Positions 50,921-58,276 of a stretch of DNA of 58,276 nucleotides are shown here, in pieces (the stretch's first letter is position 1; each line of letters opens with the position of its first letter). This DNA is from Pseudomonadota bacterium (GTDB lineage: Bacteria > Pseudomonadota > Gammaproteobacteria > Burkholderiales > Burkholderiaceae_C): positions 1-58,276 of the forward strand of contig JAFECU010000293.1 in assembly GCA_018242005.1 (NCBI GenBank), read 5' to 3'. The notes under the pieces were generated by a model. It saw only the letters and a list, made by a program, of their open reading frames with translations. It was not told where the DNA came from and ran no database searches. A program made the translations under genes and the position numbers.

Positions 50921-51885
50921 GCGGCATCGCCTCCTATCTGGTGTTCTTCCTGATCCAGGCGCTGGTGTTCGTCGTCGTCTGCCTGGGGCTGAACCTGCAA
51001 TGGGGCTACACCGGCCTGTTCAACATCGGTGTGGCGGGCTTCTACCTGATCGGCGCCTACACCTTCGCGCTGCTGTGCGGCCCGCCCGACCCCACCCATG
51101 CCGCAGGCTGGGGCCTGCCGTTTCCGGTCGGCCTCATCGGCAGCGTGGCCGCGTCGGGCCTGGTGGCCTTCATCGTCGGCATACCGACGCTGCGGCTGCG
51201 CGAGGACTACCTGGCCATCGTCACCATAGGCATAGGCAGCACCTTGCAACTGGTGGCGCTCAACGCCCATGGGCTGACCGGCGGCAGCCGCGGCGTGACC
51301 GGCATTGCGCGCCCGCTGCAGGGCATGGTGTCCGGCGTGTTCAGCAGCAATCTGCTGCTGCTGGCGCTGATGATCGTGATCGTGCTGTTGCTCTACACCG
51401 CGCTCGAGGCCATGCTGCGTTCGCCCTGGGGCCGTGTGCTCAAGGCGATACGCGAGGACGAGCAGGCCGCGGCCTCGCTGGGCAAGAACGCGTTCGCCTT
51501 TCGCCTGCAGTCCTTCGTCATCGGCTCGGCCATCATGGGCCTGGGCGGGGCGCTGTACGCCAGCTTCATCGGCTACATCAGCCCGGAGGACTTTCTGCCC
51601 ATCCTGACCTTCCAGGTCTGGAGCATGCTGATCATCGGCGGCAGCGGCAACAACAAGGGCGCGGTGCTGGGCGCGATCCTGATGTGGGCGGTCTGGACGC
51701 TCAGCGGCAGCGCCGCGCAGGCCCTGCTGCCGGCCACACTGCAGGTCAAGGGCGGCGCCGCGCAGATCATCCTCATCGGCCTGGTACTGATGCTGGTGCT
51801 GGTGCTGCGCCCGCGCGGGCTGATAGGCGAGGAGGCCGTCATCTCGCGCGAGGCGCAGGTGGACGCGCCGCAGCGCCCGGCCTGA
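50917..51885 (+). CDS. livM: ABC transporter permease, LivM type
   Basis: 322 aa, with ALVFVVVCLGLNLQWGYTGLFNIGVAGFYLIGAY, RLREDYLAIVTIGIGSTLQL and LRSPWGRVLKAIREDEQAAASLGKNAFAFRL, characteristic of LivM. The C-terminal part is hydrophobic with GRGLIGE-like end (RPRGLIGEEAV). Last gene of the operon. In this cluster the ATPase genes precede the permeases, unlike the common livKHMGF order. Confidence 0.91.
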   Translation: MSGIASYLVFFLIQALVFVVVCLGLNLQWGYTGLFNIGVAGFYLIGAYTFALLCGPPDPTHAAGWGLPFPVGLIGSVAASGLVAFIVGIPTLRLREDYLAIVTIGIGSTLQLVALNAHGLTGGSRGVTGIARPLQGMVSGVFSSNLLLLALMIVIVLLLYTALEAMLRSPWGRVLKAIREDEQAAASLGKNAFAFRLQSFVIGSAIMGLGGALYASFIGYISPEDFLPILTFQVWSMLIIGGSGNNKGAVLGAILMWAVWTLSGSAAQALLPATLQVKGGAAQIILIGLVLMLVLVLRPRGLIGEEAVISREAQVDAPQRPA

Positions 51886-51999
51886 TGCGCGCCAGCGTCC
51901 AGGTATTGGTGCGCCGACGTCTCCAGAATGCCGCGCGCGAGAAAATCCCGGGAGAAAAGCTGGCCCTGCATGGCGCGAGTGTAGGGCCGGCTCTGGCGG

Positions 52000-53286
52000 C
52001 TATTCGCGCCGGTCGAGCAGCGCGTAGAGCACGATGGCGCCAAAGGTCGCCGTGCCTATGCCGCCGAGCGCAAAGTCGCCGAACTTGAGCGTGAACTCGC
52101 CCGTGCCCAGGATGAGCGTGATGGCGGCGACGATGAGGTTCTTGTTCTGCGAGAAGTCCACGCGGTTGTCCACCCAGATCTTGGCGCCGGCGATCGCGAT
52201 CAGGCCGAACACCACGATGGACACGCCGCCCATCACGGGCAGCGGAATCGCCTGGATGAGCGCGCCGAACTTCGGTGAAAAGCCCAGCAGCACGGCAATG
52301 CCCGCGGCCACCAGAAACACCGCCGTGGAGTAGATGCGCGTGGCGGCCATCACGCCGATGTTCTCGGCGTAGGTCGTCACGCCCGTGCCGCCGGCCGCGC
52401 CCGAGACCATGGTGGCAATGCCGTCGCCGATGAAGGCGCGGCCCATGTACTGGTCCAGGTTGCGGCCGGTCATGGCCGTCACGGCCTTGATGTGGCCCAG
52501 GTTCTCCGCCACGAGGATGATGACCACGGGCACGATGAGCAGCATGGCCGGGCCGCTGAACACCGGCGCGTGGAACTGCGGCACGCCAAACCAGGGCGCG
52601 GCCGCCACGCCCGACAGATCGACCGGCTTGCCCAGCCCCATGCCATTGGTGAACAACGCATACAGCACGCTGGCCAGCAGCAGGCCGACGAGGATCAAGA
52701 GGCGCTGCACCATGCCCTTGGTGAACACCGCCACCAGCGCCACGCAGACGAAGGTCAGGGCCTGCATCCAGGCCTCGAAGTTGTTGGCCGCCATGTTCTT
52801 GATGGGGATGGACGCGAGGTTCAGGCCGATCACCGCCACCACCGCGCCCGTGACCACCGGGGGCATGAAGCGCTCGATCCAGCCCGTGCCCACCAGGTGC
52901 ACGATGACGCCCACGGCCGCGTACACGGCGCCGCAGGCGATGATGGCGCCCAGCGCCACGCCGATGTTGGCATTCGCCCCCTTGCCCGCGTAGGCCGTGG
53001 CGGCGATCACCACGCCGATGAAGGCGAACGACGAGCCCAGGTAGCTCGGCACGCGGCCTGCGGTGATCAAAAAGAAAATGAGCGTGCCGATGCCGCTCAT
53101 GAACACCGCGAGATTCGGGTCGAACCCCATGAGAATGGGCGCCAGCACCGTGGAGCCGAACATGGCGATCACGTGCTGCACGCCCATCAGCCCCGTCTGC
53201 CCCCAGGGCAGGCGCTCCTCGGGGCCGATCACGCCCCCATTCGCCAGCGCCTGTGCCGGGCGCTCATTCCACTGAAACATCCCCAT
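52000..53286 (-). CDS. NCS2-family nucleobase permease (UraA/RutG type)
   Basis: 428 aa, about 14 helices. Start ATG 53286 with AGGAG. LPWGQTGLMGVQHVIAMFGSTVLAPIL, FAFIGVV and the NCS2 transport signature in GTGVTTYAENIGVMAATR with Glu (LVAENLGHIK) correspond to the UraA substrate site. Uracil or a related pyrimidine is the most likely cargo, proton-coupled. No rut or pyr genes adjoin. Confidence 0.88.
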   Translation of the reverse strand: MGMFQWNERPAQALANGGVIGPEERLPWGQTGLMGVQHVIAMFGSTVLAPILMGFDPNLAVFMSGIGTLIFFLITAGRVPSYLGSSFAFIGVVIAATAYAGKGANANIGVALGAIIACGAVYAAVGVIVHLVGTGWIERFMPPVVTGAVVAVIGLNLASIPIKNMAANNFEAWMQALTFVCVALVAVFTKGMVQRLLILVGLLLASVLYALFTNGMGLGKPVDLSGVAAAPWFGVPQFHAPVFSGPAMLLIVPVVIILVAENLGHIKAVTAMTGRNLDQYMGRAFIGDGIATMVSGAAGGTGVTTYAENIGVMAATRIYSTAVFLVAAGIAVLLGFSPKFGALIQAIPLPVMGGVSIVVFGLIAIAGAKIWVDNRVDFSQNKNLIVAAITLILGTGEFTLKFGDFALGGIGTATFGAIVLYALLDRRE

Positions 53287-53350
53287 TTATTCGCTCCTGT
53301 TGTTGGGTGGGGCGATGGTAGAGGTTTGGCAAGAGCCGCGTAAACCAGGC

Positions 53351-53403
53351 ACAAAAATGGCCTCTGGCGCTTGTTGCACAAGCGACAGAAGCTATGAAAA
53401 CGA
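53351..53403 (-). repeat. Family-B repeat, copy 5
   Basis: On the minus strand: GTTTTCATAGCTTCTGTC, then perfect 7-bp stem CGCTTGT/ACAAGCG (53368-53374 with 53378-53384), then CCAGAGGCCATTTTTGT. It lies in the gap between the NCS2 permease and the hydroxylase genes (53287-53418), just after the hydroxylase stop. Confidence 0.75.
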
Positions 53404-53418
53404 AAGTGGCGCCAAAGC

Positions 53419-54654
53419 TCAGTGCACCGCCGTCGGCCAGGCCGGCCTGCGGCCCGTGAGCTGGCTCACGATCAGGCCCTTGAGCGGCGGCAGGCGGTTG
53501 GAGCCGGCCAGCACCGCCTGGCGCAGCAGGCGCGGCAGCGGCCGGGCGTCGGTGTACAGGCGCACGATGGCGTTCGTGCCCTGGTAGATCGGCCAGGCAT
53601 GGCGGTGGTGCTCGCGCGCGAAGGGGGCGAGCACGCTGGCCGCGCCGATGTCGGCGCCATGGGCATGGGCCGTGGCGATGGCGCGCGTCAGGCCCTCGAC
53701 GCCGGCCAGCCCCAGGTTGTAGCCATGGGCCGTGACCGGGTGCATGCCCACGGCGGCGTCGCCCAGCAGCGCGCAGCGCGGCGCGGCAAAGCGGTGGGCA
53801 TAGACGGCCACCAGCGGGTAGGAGTGGCGCTCGCCCACGAGCTCCATGGCGCCCAGGCGGTGCTCGAACTGCGCCTGCACGCGCGCCGCGTATTCCTCGG
53901 GCGGCAGGGCCAGCAGCTCCTGCGCCTGGGCCGCGCCGGTGGTGATCACGGCCGAGCATTGCGGGCTGCCGTCGATCAGGTCGGGCGGCAGCGGCAGGAT
54001 GGCCAGGGTCTGCTCGTAGCCGAAGCATTCATGCGCCACCTCGTGGTGCGGCAGCGCGTGGCGCAGGCGGCAGACGATGACGGTGCGGCCGAAGTCGTAC
54101 ATGGCCGCGCCTATGCCGAGCTGGCGCCGGATGCCCGAGAAGCGGCTGTCGGCCGCCACCAGCAGCGGCGCGCGCAGGCTCTGGGCGGGCTGGCCGTCCT
54201 GGCTGTAGTCGAGCTCGGCATGGGCCGGCGTGACGGCCACGCGCGTCACGCGGGCGCCGGTGACCAGGCGCACCAGCGGCTCGCGCGAGGCGACCTCGTA
54301 GGCCGTGCGGCGCAGCGCGTGGTTGGGCACGATCCAGCCCAGGTGGTCGACGCCGCTGCCGCCCGCATGCAGTTGCATGGCGCCGCGCTGGCCCACGGGA
54401 CCGTCGTGCACCTGGGCCTCGCGCAGCAGGCCGATCTCGTGCTCGGCCAGGCGCTGCCAGCTGCCCAGGCGCTGCAGCGTGGCCACGCTGGGGTGGGTCA
54501 GGGCGATCTCGCGCCCATCGGGCGGCGGGTCGGCGAGCACGGATTCGGCCTGCTGCTCGAGCACGGTGACCGACAGCCCGGCCTGGGCCAGGGAGATGGA
54601 CAGGGACAGACCGGCCGGGCCGGCGCCCACGATGAGAACGTCGCTTGCTTGCAT
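53419..54654 (-). CDS. UbiH/COQ6-family FAD monooxygenase (ubiquinone hydroxylase, possibly UbiM)
   Basis: 411 aa from ATG 54654. FAD motif VLIVGAGPAGLSLSISLAQAG; second motif DSRFSGIRRQLGI; and the signature GDAAVGMHPVTAHGYNLGLAGVEGL. This signature resembles UbiM-type hydroxylases from memory. Hydroxylates the quinone ring in ubiquinone synthesis, or an aromatic substrate. It is divergent from the acetoacetyl-CoA synthetase gene. Confidence 0.83.
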   Translation of the reverse strand: MQASDVLIVGAGPAGLSLSISLAQAGLSVTVLEQQAESVLADPPPDGREIALTHPSVATLQRLGSWQRLAEHEIGLLREAQVHDGPVGQRGAMQLHAGGSGVDHLGWIVPNHALRRTAYEVASREPLVRLVTGARVTRVAVTPAHAELDYSQDGQPAQSLRAPLLVAADSRFSGIRRQLGIGAAMYDFGRTVIVCRLRHALPHHEVAHECFGYEQTLAILPLPPDLIDGSPQCSAVITTGAAQAQELLALPPEEYAARVQAQFEHRLGAMELVGERHSYPLVAVYAHRFAAPRCALLGDAAVGMHPVTAHGYNLGLAGVEGLTRAIATAHAHGADIGAASVLAPFAREHHRHAWPIYQGTNAIVRLYTDARPLPRLLRQAVLAGSNRLPPLKGLIVSQLTGRRPAWPTAVH

Positions 54655-54787
54655 GGGGCGCAATGGTACGGCCGCGCCCGACCTGCCCGCGCATTCGCCC
54701 TGCCGGCAGCAGGCTGTCCACTGGGCGACTGGTGGCCCGGTGTGACCCCATAGCAAACGCGGGGCGCCGCTGCTAGGCTGGCGCGCC

Positions 54788-56875
54788 ATGCAGACATCCT
54801 CCCATCCGCCCTACATCCCCCGCATCCGCCTGTACCAGGACTGGCTGCGCGCCGAGCGCGGCCTGCAGTTTGACGACTACGAGGCCCTGTGGCGCTGGTC
54901 CACGACCGAGCTCGACGCCTTCTGGCAAAGCGTCTGGGACTACGCCCGGCTGCAGTCGCCCACACCGCACAGTGCCGTCCTGGGCCGGAACGTGATGCCC
55001 GGCGCGCAGTGGTTTCCCGGCGCCCAGGTCAACTACGCGCAGCAGGTGCTGCGCCATGTGGCGCCGGCACACGCGGCCGGCATGCCGGCGTTGATCAGCG
55101 AGAACGAGAAGGGCCTGGTGCGCGAACTGTCCTGGCCCGAGTTGCGCCGCCAGGTGGCGGCGCTGGCGCTGCACCTGCGCGCCCAGGGCGTGCAGCCGGG
55201 CGACCGCGTGGCCGCCTACCTGCCCAACGTGCCCGAGACCATCGTGGCCTTTCTGGCCACGGTGAGCCTGGGCGCCGTCTGGAGCGTGTGCGCGCCCGAC
55301 ATGGGCACGAGCGCGGTGCTCGACCGCTTCCGCCAGATCGAGCCCAAGGTGCTGTTCGCCGTCGACGGCGTGACCTGGGCCGGCATGGACATCGACCGCC
55401 GCGCCGTGGTGCAGGAGCTGCGCGCGCAGCTGCCCAGCGTGCGCCACCTGGTCGTGCTGCACCAGCGCGATGATTCTGATTTGATAGCTGACAGCGCAGA
55501 CCTGGCAAGCGTTTTCACCCGAAATGATGCGGAAACCGCCGCCTTCGAACCCGCCTGGCTGCCCTTCGACCACCCGCTGTGGATCGTCTACTCCAGCGGC
55601 ACCACCGGCCTGCCCAAGCCCATCGTGCACTCGCACGGCGGCATCCTGCTGGTCAGCCGTGCCAACGGCCTGCAGATGGACGTGGGTGCCAGCTACGAGG
55701 CCAACAGCCGGGGCGAGCGCTTTCACTGGTACAGCTCCACCGGCTGGGTGATGTGGAACTCGCAGGTCGCGGGGCTGCTGGGCGGCACCACCTGCGTGAT
55801 CTTTGACGGCAGCCCCGGGGGCCCGCGCAGCGCGCCCGACTGGGGCACGCTGTGGCGCTTTGCCGCGCGCCACCAGGTCACCTTTCTGGGCTCGGGCGCG
55901 GCCTTCTTTGCCGGCTGCATGAAGGCCGGCGTGGACCTGTCCGCCTGCGGCGACCTCTCGCGCATCCGCGCGCTGGGCACCACCGGCTCGCCGCTGTCGG
56001 CCGAGGTGCAGCAATGGGGCACGGCGCAGTTCGCGCGCATTGCCGCCACCGAGGCGCAGAAGGACATCTGGTGGTTCAACATCTCCGGCGGCACCGACTT
56101 TGCCGGCGGCTTCATCGCCGGCACGCGCGAGCTGCCCCAGCACCCCGGCGTGATGCAGGCGCGCATGCTGGGCGCGGCCGTCGAGGCCTGGAACGACGCC
56201 GGCGAGCCCGTGCGCGGCCAGGTGGGCGAGCTGGTGTGCACCCAGCCCATCCCGTCGATGCCGATCGCCTTCTGGAACGACCCCGGCAACGCGCGCTACC
56301 TGGCGAGCTACTTCGACATGTACCCGCCGGGCCACGGCCGCAGGCCCGGCGGCGGCGACCTGGGACCCGAGGCCGGCAGCGTCTGGCGCCATGGCGACTG
56401 GCTGCGCATCGGCGACGAAGAGGGCCAGGGCCAGTGGTGCGTGATCTACGGCCGCTCGGACGCCACCATCAACCGCCAGGGCCTGCGCATGGGCACGAGC
56501 GAGATCTACAGCGCCGTCGAGGCGCTGCCCGAGGTGCTCGACTCCATGGTCGTGGACCTGGAATACCTGGGCCGCGAGAGCCATATGCCGCTGTTCGTCG
56601 TGCTGCGCCCGGGCGTGGCGCTGGACGAGAGTTTGAAGAAACGCATCAACGATGCCATCCGCACCTCGCTGAGCCCGCGATTTCTGCCGGACGAGATATG
56701 CCAGGTGGCCGAGATTCCGCGCACCCTCTCGGGCAAGAAGCAGGAGCTGCCGATCAAGAAGCTGCTGCTGGGCCACCCTCTGGAGAAGGTGGTCCACCAG
56801 GAGGCCATGGCCAACCCCGGCTGCCTGCCGTGGTACGTGGCGTTCGCCCAGCGGCACGCGGCCGCGCAGCCGTGA
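54788..56875 (+). CDS. Acetoacetate-CoA ligase (acetoacetyl-CoA synthetase)
   Basis: 695 aa, ANL superfamily. ACS-type N-terminus (ALWRWSTTELDAFWQSVWDYA), WFPGAQVNYAQQVL, AMP-binding motif YSSGTTGLPKPIVHSHGG, GGTDFAGGF, YGRSDATINRQGLRMGTSEIY, and the catalytic Lys near LSGKKQELPIKKLL. These fit acetoacetyl-CoA synthetase. It would reclaim acetoacetate formed by the dehydrogenase encoded at 16230. Oddity: residues about 230-248 (DDSDLIADSADLASVFTRND) are encoded by a family-B repeat (55478-55530) within a variable loop, with the frame kept. Confidence 0.9.
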   Translation: MQTSSHPPYIPRIRLYQDWLRAERGLQFDDYEALWRWSTTELDAFWQSVWDYARLQSPTPHSAVLGRNVMPGAQWFPGAQVNYAQQVLRHVAPAHAAGMPALISENEKGLVRELSWPELRRQVAALALHLRAQGVQPGDRVAAYLPNVPETIVAFLATVSLGAVWSVCAPDMGTSAVLDRFRQIEPKVLFAVDGVTWAGMDIDRRAVVQELRAQLPSVRHLVVLHQRDDSDLIADSADLASVFTRNDAETAAFEPAWLPFDHPLWIVYSSGTTGLPKPIVHSHGGILLVSRANGLQMDVGASYEANSRGERFHWYSSTGWVMWNSQVAGLLGGTTCVIFDGSPGGPRSAPDWGTLWRFAARHQVTFLGSGAAFFAGCMKAGVDLSACGDLSRIRALGTTGSPLSAEVQQWGTAQFARIAATEAQKDIWWFNISGGTDFAGGFIAGTRELPQHPGVMQARMLGAAVEAWNDAGEPVRGQVGELVCTQPIPSMPIAFWNDPGNARYLASYFDMYPPGHGRRPGGGDLGPEAGSVWRHGDWLRIGDEEGQGQWCVIYGRSDATINRQGLRMGTSEIYSAVEALPEVLDSMVVDLEYLGRESHMPLFVVLRPGVALDESLKKRINDAIRTSLSPRFLPDEICQVAEIPRTLSGKKQELPIKKLLLGHPLEKVVHQEAMANPGCLPWYVAFAQRHAAAQP
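55478..55530 (+). repeat. Family-B repeat, copy 6, inside acetoacetyl-CoA synthetase gene
   Basis: ATTTGATAGCTGACAGCGC at the left, AAGCG in the right arm, right end CCCGAAATGATG. Base composition is visibly lower in GC than the neighbouring coding DNA (for example GATGATTCTGATTTGATAGC). It is translated in frame as part of the enzyme. Confidence 0.65.
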
Positions 56876-56881
56876 ACTTGG

Positions 56882-57064
56882 CGGGTACGGGTCGCGAACC
56901 CTGTTGAACTGGCAACCGCCGTCATCCCCGCGAAGGCCGGGATCCACAGCCACAGCGCATCAACGGCGTGGGCAGCAGCTGCCCCTCGCCTTGGTGTGGA
57001 TGAAGGGATGCACCCAGATCGCGCGCCCTGGATGGGCGAATCCGCAGAGATCGCCGCTTGCGGT
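56882..57064 (+). repeat. MITE-family-A copy, ~183 bp, diverged ends
   Basis: Core CCCTGTTGAACTGGCAACCGCCGTCATCC... and CGCGAAGGCCGGGATCCACAG match the 46758-46939 copy. The ends (GGTACGGGTCGCG at the left and CGCCGCTTGCGGTC at the right) are diverged. It fills the gap between the synthetase and the LysR gene. Confidence 0.6.
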
Positions 57065-57074
57065 CGTTGGCCTC

Positions 57075-57983
57075 TCAGCCCGCCCCATCCTGCCCCTTCG
57101 CGCATGCGAGCGCATGCTCGGCAAAGCGCTGTACCACGGGGCTGGCGTCGCCGGCCAGGCGCGCCAGCGCGATGCTGACGTGAAAGCCCGGCGGGTTGTC
57201 CGTCAGCCGCAGGCATTTCACGCCGCGCGGCACCACGTGGCGCGCCACGCCCGCCACCAGGCCCACGCCCAGGCCCGAGGCCACCAGGCTCATGATGGTC
57301 TGCACCTGCGACGCCTCCTGCGCCACCCGCGGCGCAAAGCCCGAGAACTGGCAGCGCACCATGGCCAGCGCGGCCAGGCCCGGCACCTTGGCGCGCGGGT
57401 ACATGATGAAGGGCTCGTGCGCGGCCTCGCTCAGTGCGATGGACTCACGCGCGGCCAGCGGGCTGGTCTCGGCCACGGCGAGCACGAAGTCGTCGCGATC
57501 GAGCGGCAGCAGCTCGAAGCCGCTTGCGTCCAGCAGCGGAAAGCGCAGCAGGCCGGCGTCGAAGCGGCGCGCCACCAGGCCTTCGAGGATCTCGGACGAC
57601 GTCGCCTCGGACAGCTCCAGCGTGATCTGCGGGTAGCGCGCGCGCAGCGAAGGAATGAGCCGCGGCAGCAGCGCATAGGTGGCCGAGCCGATGATGCCCA
57701 GGCGCAGCCGCCCGCCCGTGCCCTCGCACGCGTGGCGCACCGCCTGGCGGCATTGCTCGGCATGAACCAGCGCGCGCCGCGCATCGCCCAGCATGGCCTG
57801 GCCCGCGGCGGTGAGCAGCACGCCGGCCGTGGTGCGCTCGAACAGCGCGCCGCCGAGCTCCTCCTCCAGCTTGCGGATCGACACCGACAGCGGCGGCTGC
57901 GCCATGTGCAGCCGCTCGGCCGCACGGTGGAAGTTGCCGGTCTCGGCCAGGGCGACGAATTGCTGGAGCTGGCGCAGGTTCAT
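57075..57983 (-). CDS. LysR-family transcriptional regulator
   Basis: 302 aa. Winged HTH in residues 1-60 (MNLRQLQQFVALAETGNFHRAAERLHMAQPPLSVSIRKLEEELG), then a substrate-binding domain with LGIIGSATYALLPRLIP and GVGLVAGV. It is divergent from a Bug/TctC receptor gene, a typical Comamonadaceae pair. It likely controls that transport system in response to a carboxylate or aromatic acid. Its product may also repress itself. Confidence 0.92.
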   Translation of the reverse strand: MNLRQLQQFVALAETGNFHRAAERLHMAQPPLSVSIRKLEEELGGALFERTTAGVLLTAAGQAMLGDARRALVHAEQCRQAVRHACEGTGGRLRLGIIGSATYALLPRLIPSLRARYPQITLELSEATSSEILEGLVARRFDAGLLRFPLLDASGFELLPLDRDDFVLAVAETSPLAARESIALSEAAHEPFIMYPRAKVPGLAALAMVRCQFSGFAPRVAQEASQVQTIMSLVASGLGVGLVAGVARHVVPRGVKCLRLTDNPPGFHVSIALARLAGDASPVVQRFAEHALACAKGQDGAG

Positions 57984-57997
57984 GTGATACCCGGTGG

Positions 57998-58022
57998 ATA
58001 TTGAAATGGATTTTTTTAATAT
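57998..58022. promoter_or_regulatory. ATATT-N15-AATAT dyad (candidate LysR operator)
   Basis: ATATT at 57998-58002 and AATAT at 58018-58022 lie in the 110-bp divergent gap, AT-rich against the flanks. It has the spaced-arm form of LysR-type sites, close to the regulator's own start. Confidence 0.4.
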
Positions 58023-58093
58023 TAGACACCGCGATCAAGCCTGCCTACAGTGGGGCCACCCGGCTGATGACCGGGGCATCAGGAGACAAAACA

Positions 58094-58276
58094 ATGCCAC
58101 TGCAGCGCAGAAACACATTGCGCGCCCTGTTGGGCGCGGGCCTTGCGGCCCTGGGCGCTGTCGCGGCGCCAGCCGCGCTGGCCCAGGCTCAGGCTCAGGC
58201 TCAGGCTCAGGGCCAGGCTTTTCCGTCCAAGACCATCAAGTTCGTCGTGCCCTTCGGGCCCGGCAGCGGCACCGAC
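58094..58276 (+). CDS. Bug/TctC-family periplasmic receptor (partial)
   Basis: 61 codons from ATG 58094 (AGGAGA upstream) to the window edge. Signal peptide (MPLQRRNTLRALLGAGLAAL and onward) ends in ALAQ; then a Gln-Ala repeat (AQAQAQAQGQAF) and the family start FPSKTIKFVVPFGPGSGTD, the Bug fold's first strand and ligand loop. The receptor probably binds a carboxylate; membrane components are not in the window. Expected to be controlled by the divergent LysR protein. Confidence 0.92.
   Translation, partial: MPLQRRNTLRALLGAGLAALGAVAAPAALAQAQAQAQAQGQAFPSKTIKFVVPFGPGSGTD
58186..58222 (+). repeat. GCTCAG hexamer tandem repeat at the signal-peptide junction
   Basis: Four to five near-perfect GCTCAG units followed by an imperfect one (GGCCAGGCT), translated as Gln-Ala repeats just after the predicted cleavage site. 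In-frame hexamer, so copy-number change would alter length without a frameshift. Confidence 0.65.

Noticed and set aside
54773-56953. 726-codon minus-strand ORF opposite the acetoacetyl-CoA synthetase gene
   Set aside because: Shadow ORF; the plus strand carries ANL-family motifs throughout.
1-58276. tRNA, rRNA, CRISPR arrays, prophage or a complete IS element
   Set aside because: None was recognised on either strand; the only mobile-looking items are short non-coding MITE-like repeats.

Overview
The window is high-GC chromosomal DNA from a betaproteobacterium, most likely Comamonadaceae (Acidovorax/Alicycliphilus type). The evidence is the gene content (mnmG-rsmG-parA-parB with the parS motif, SorAB sulfite oxidase, a Bug/TctC periplasmic receptor, Liv-type ABC genes), the protein style and two short palindromic repeat families that I associate with that family. 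The species assignment is inference. I see no tRNA, rRNA, CRISPR array, intact IS element or phage gene. The parS cluster suggests the replication origin is not far away, although dnaA is not in the window.

Layout. 1-1920 (minus): a type I restriction-modification end, with hsdM complete and hsdS cut by the window edge. 2352-13148: metal region, with cueR-copZ divergent from the Cu(I) ATPase copA across paired CueR-type promoters, then a chemoreceptor, then a minus-strand czcCBA-like RND efflux operon. 13538-17619: a secreted protein of unknown role, a patatin/DUF3734 lipase, acetoacetate decarboxylase, a 3-hydroxybutyrate dehydrogenase-like SDR and a general-stress-like membrane protein. 17793-22787: a P3A-type H+-ATPase and a NarL-type two-component pair. 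23046-24840 (minus): an Old Yellow Enzyme and a beta-class GST. 25046-30618: mnmG, rsmG, a LysE exporter, parA, a small alpha/beta hydrolase and parB, with five parS or parS-like palindromes between 24200 and 27590.

30636-42745: a membrane-anchored methyltransferase, a CsgG/peptidoglycan-binding lipoprotein, sorAB, an AraC regulator divergent from an MFS carrier, an MscS channel, a DsrE-cupin pair, a D-lactate dehydrogenase-like flavoprotein, a small secreted protein, a PduO-type cobalamin adenosyltransferase, a diguanylate cyclase and a hotdog thioesterase. 42972-51885: an orphan branched-chain-type binding protein, an acetyl-CoA hydrolase/CoA-transferase, a zinc-ribbon protein and a five-gene Liv-type ABC operon with ATGA overlaps. 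52000-58276: an NCS2 permease, a UbiH-family hydroxylase, acetoacetyl-CoA synthetase and a LysR regulator divergent from a truncated Bug receptor gene.

Two themes stand out. First, ketone-body/PHB-type metabolism is spread across the window (lipase, acetoacetate decarboxylase, hydroxybutyrate dehydrogenase, CoA-transferase, acetoacetyl-CoA synthetase). Second, small palindromic elements are dense. One MITE-like family has terminal inverted repeats CTCAAGTAGCG and, in one copy, a perfect 8-bp target duplication. A second ~50-bp family has six copies. A CCCTC...GAGGG hairpin family has three. Members of three families (hsdM, copA, acetoacetyl-CoA synthetase) sit inside conserved genes without breaking the reading frame. 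That is the most unusual signal here.
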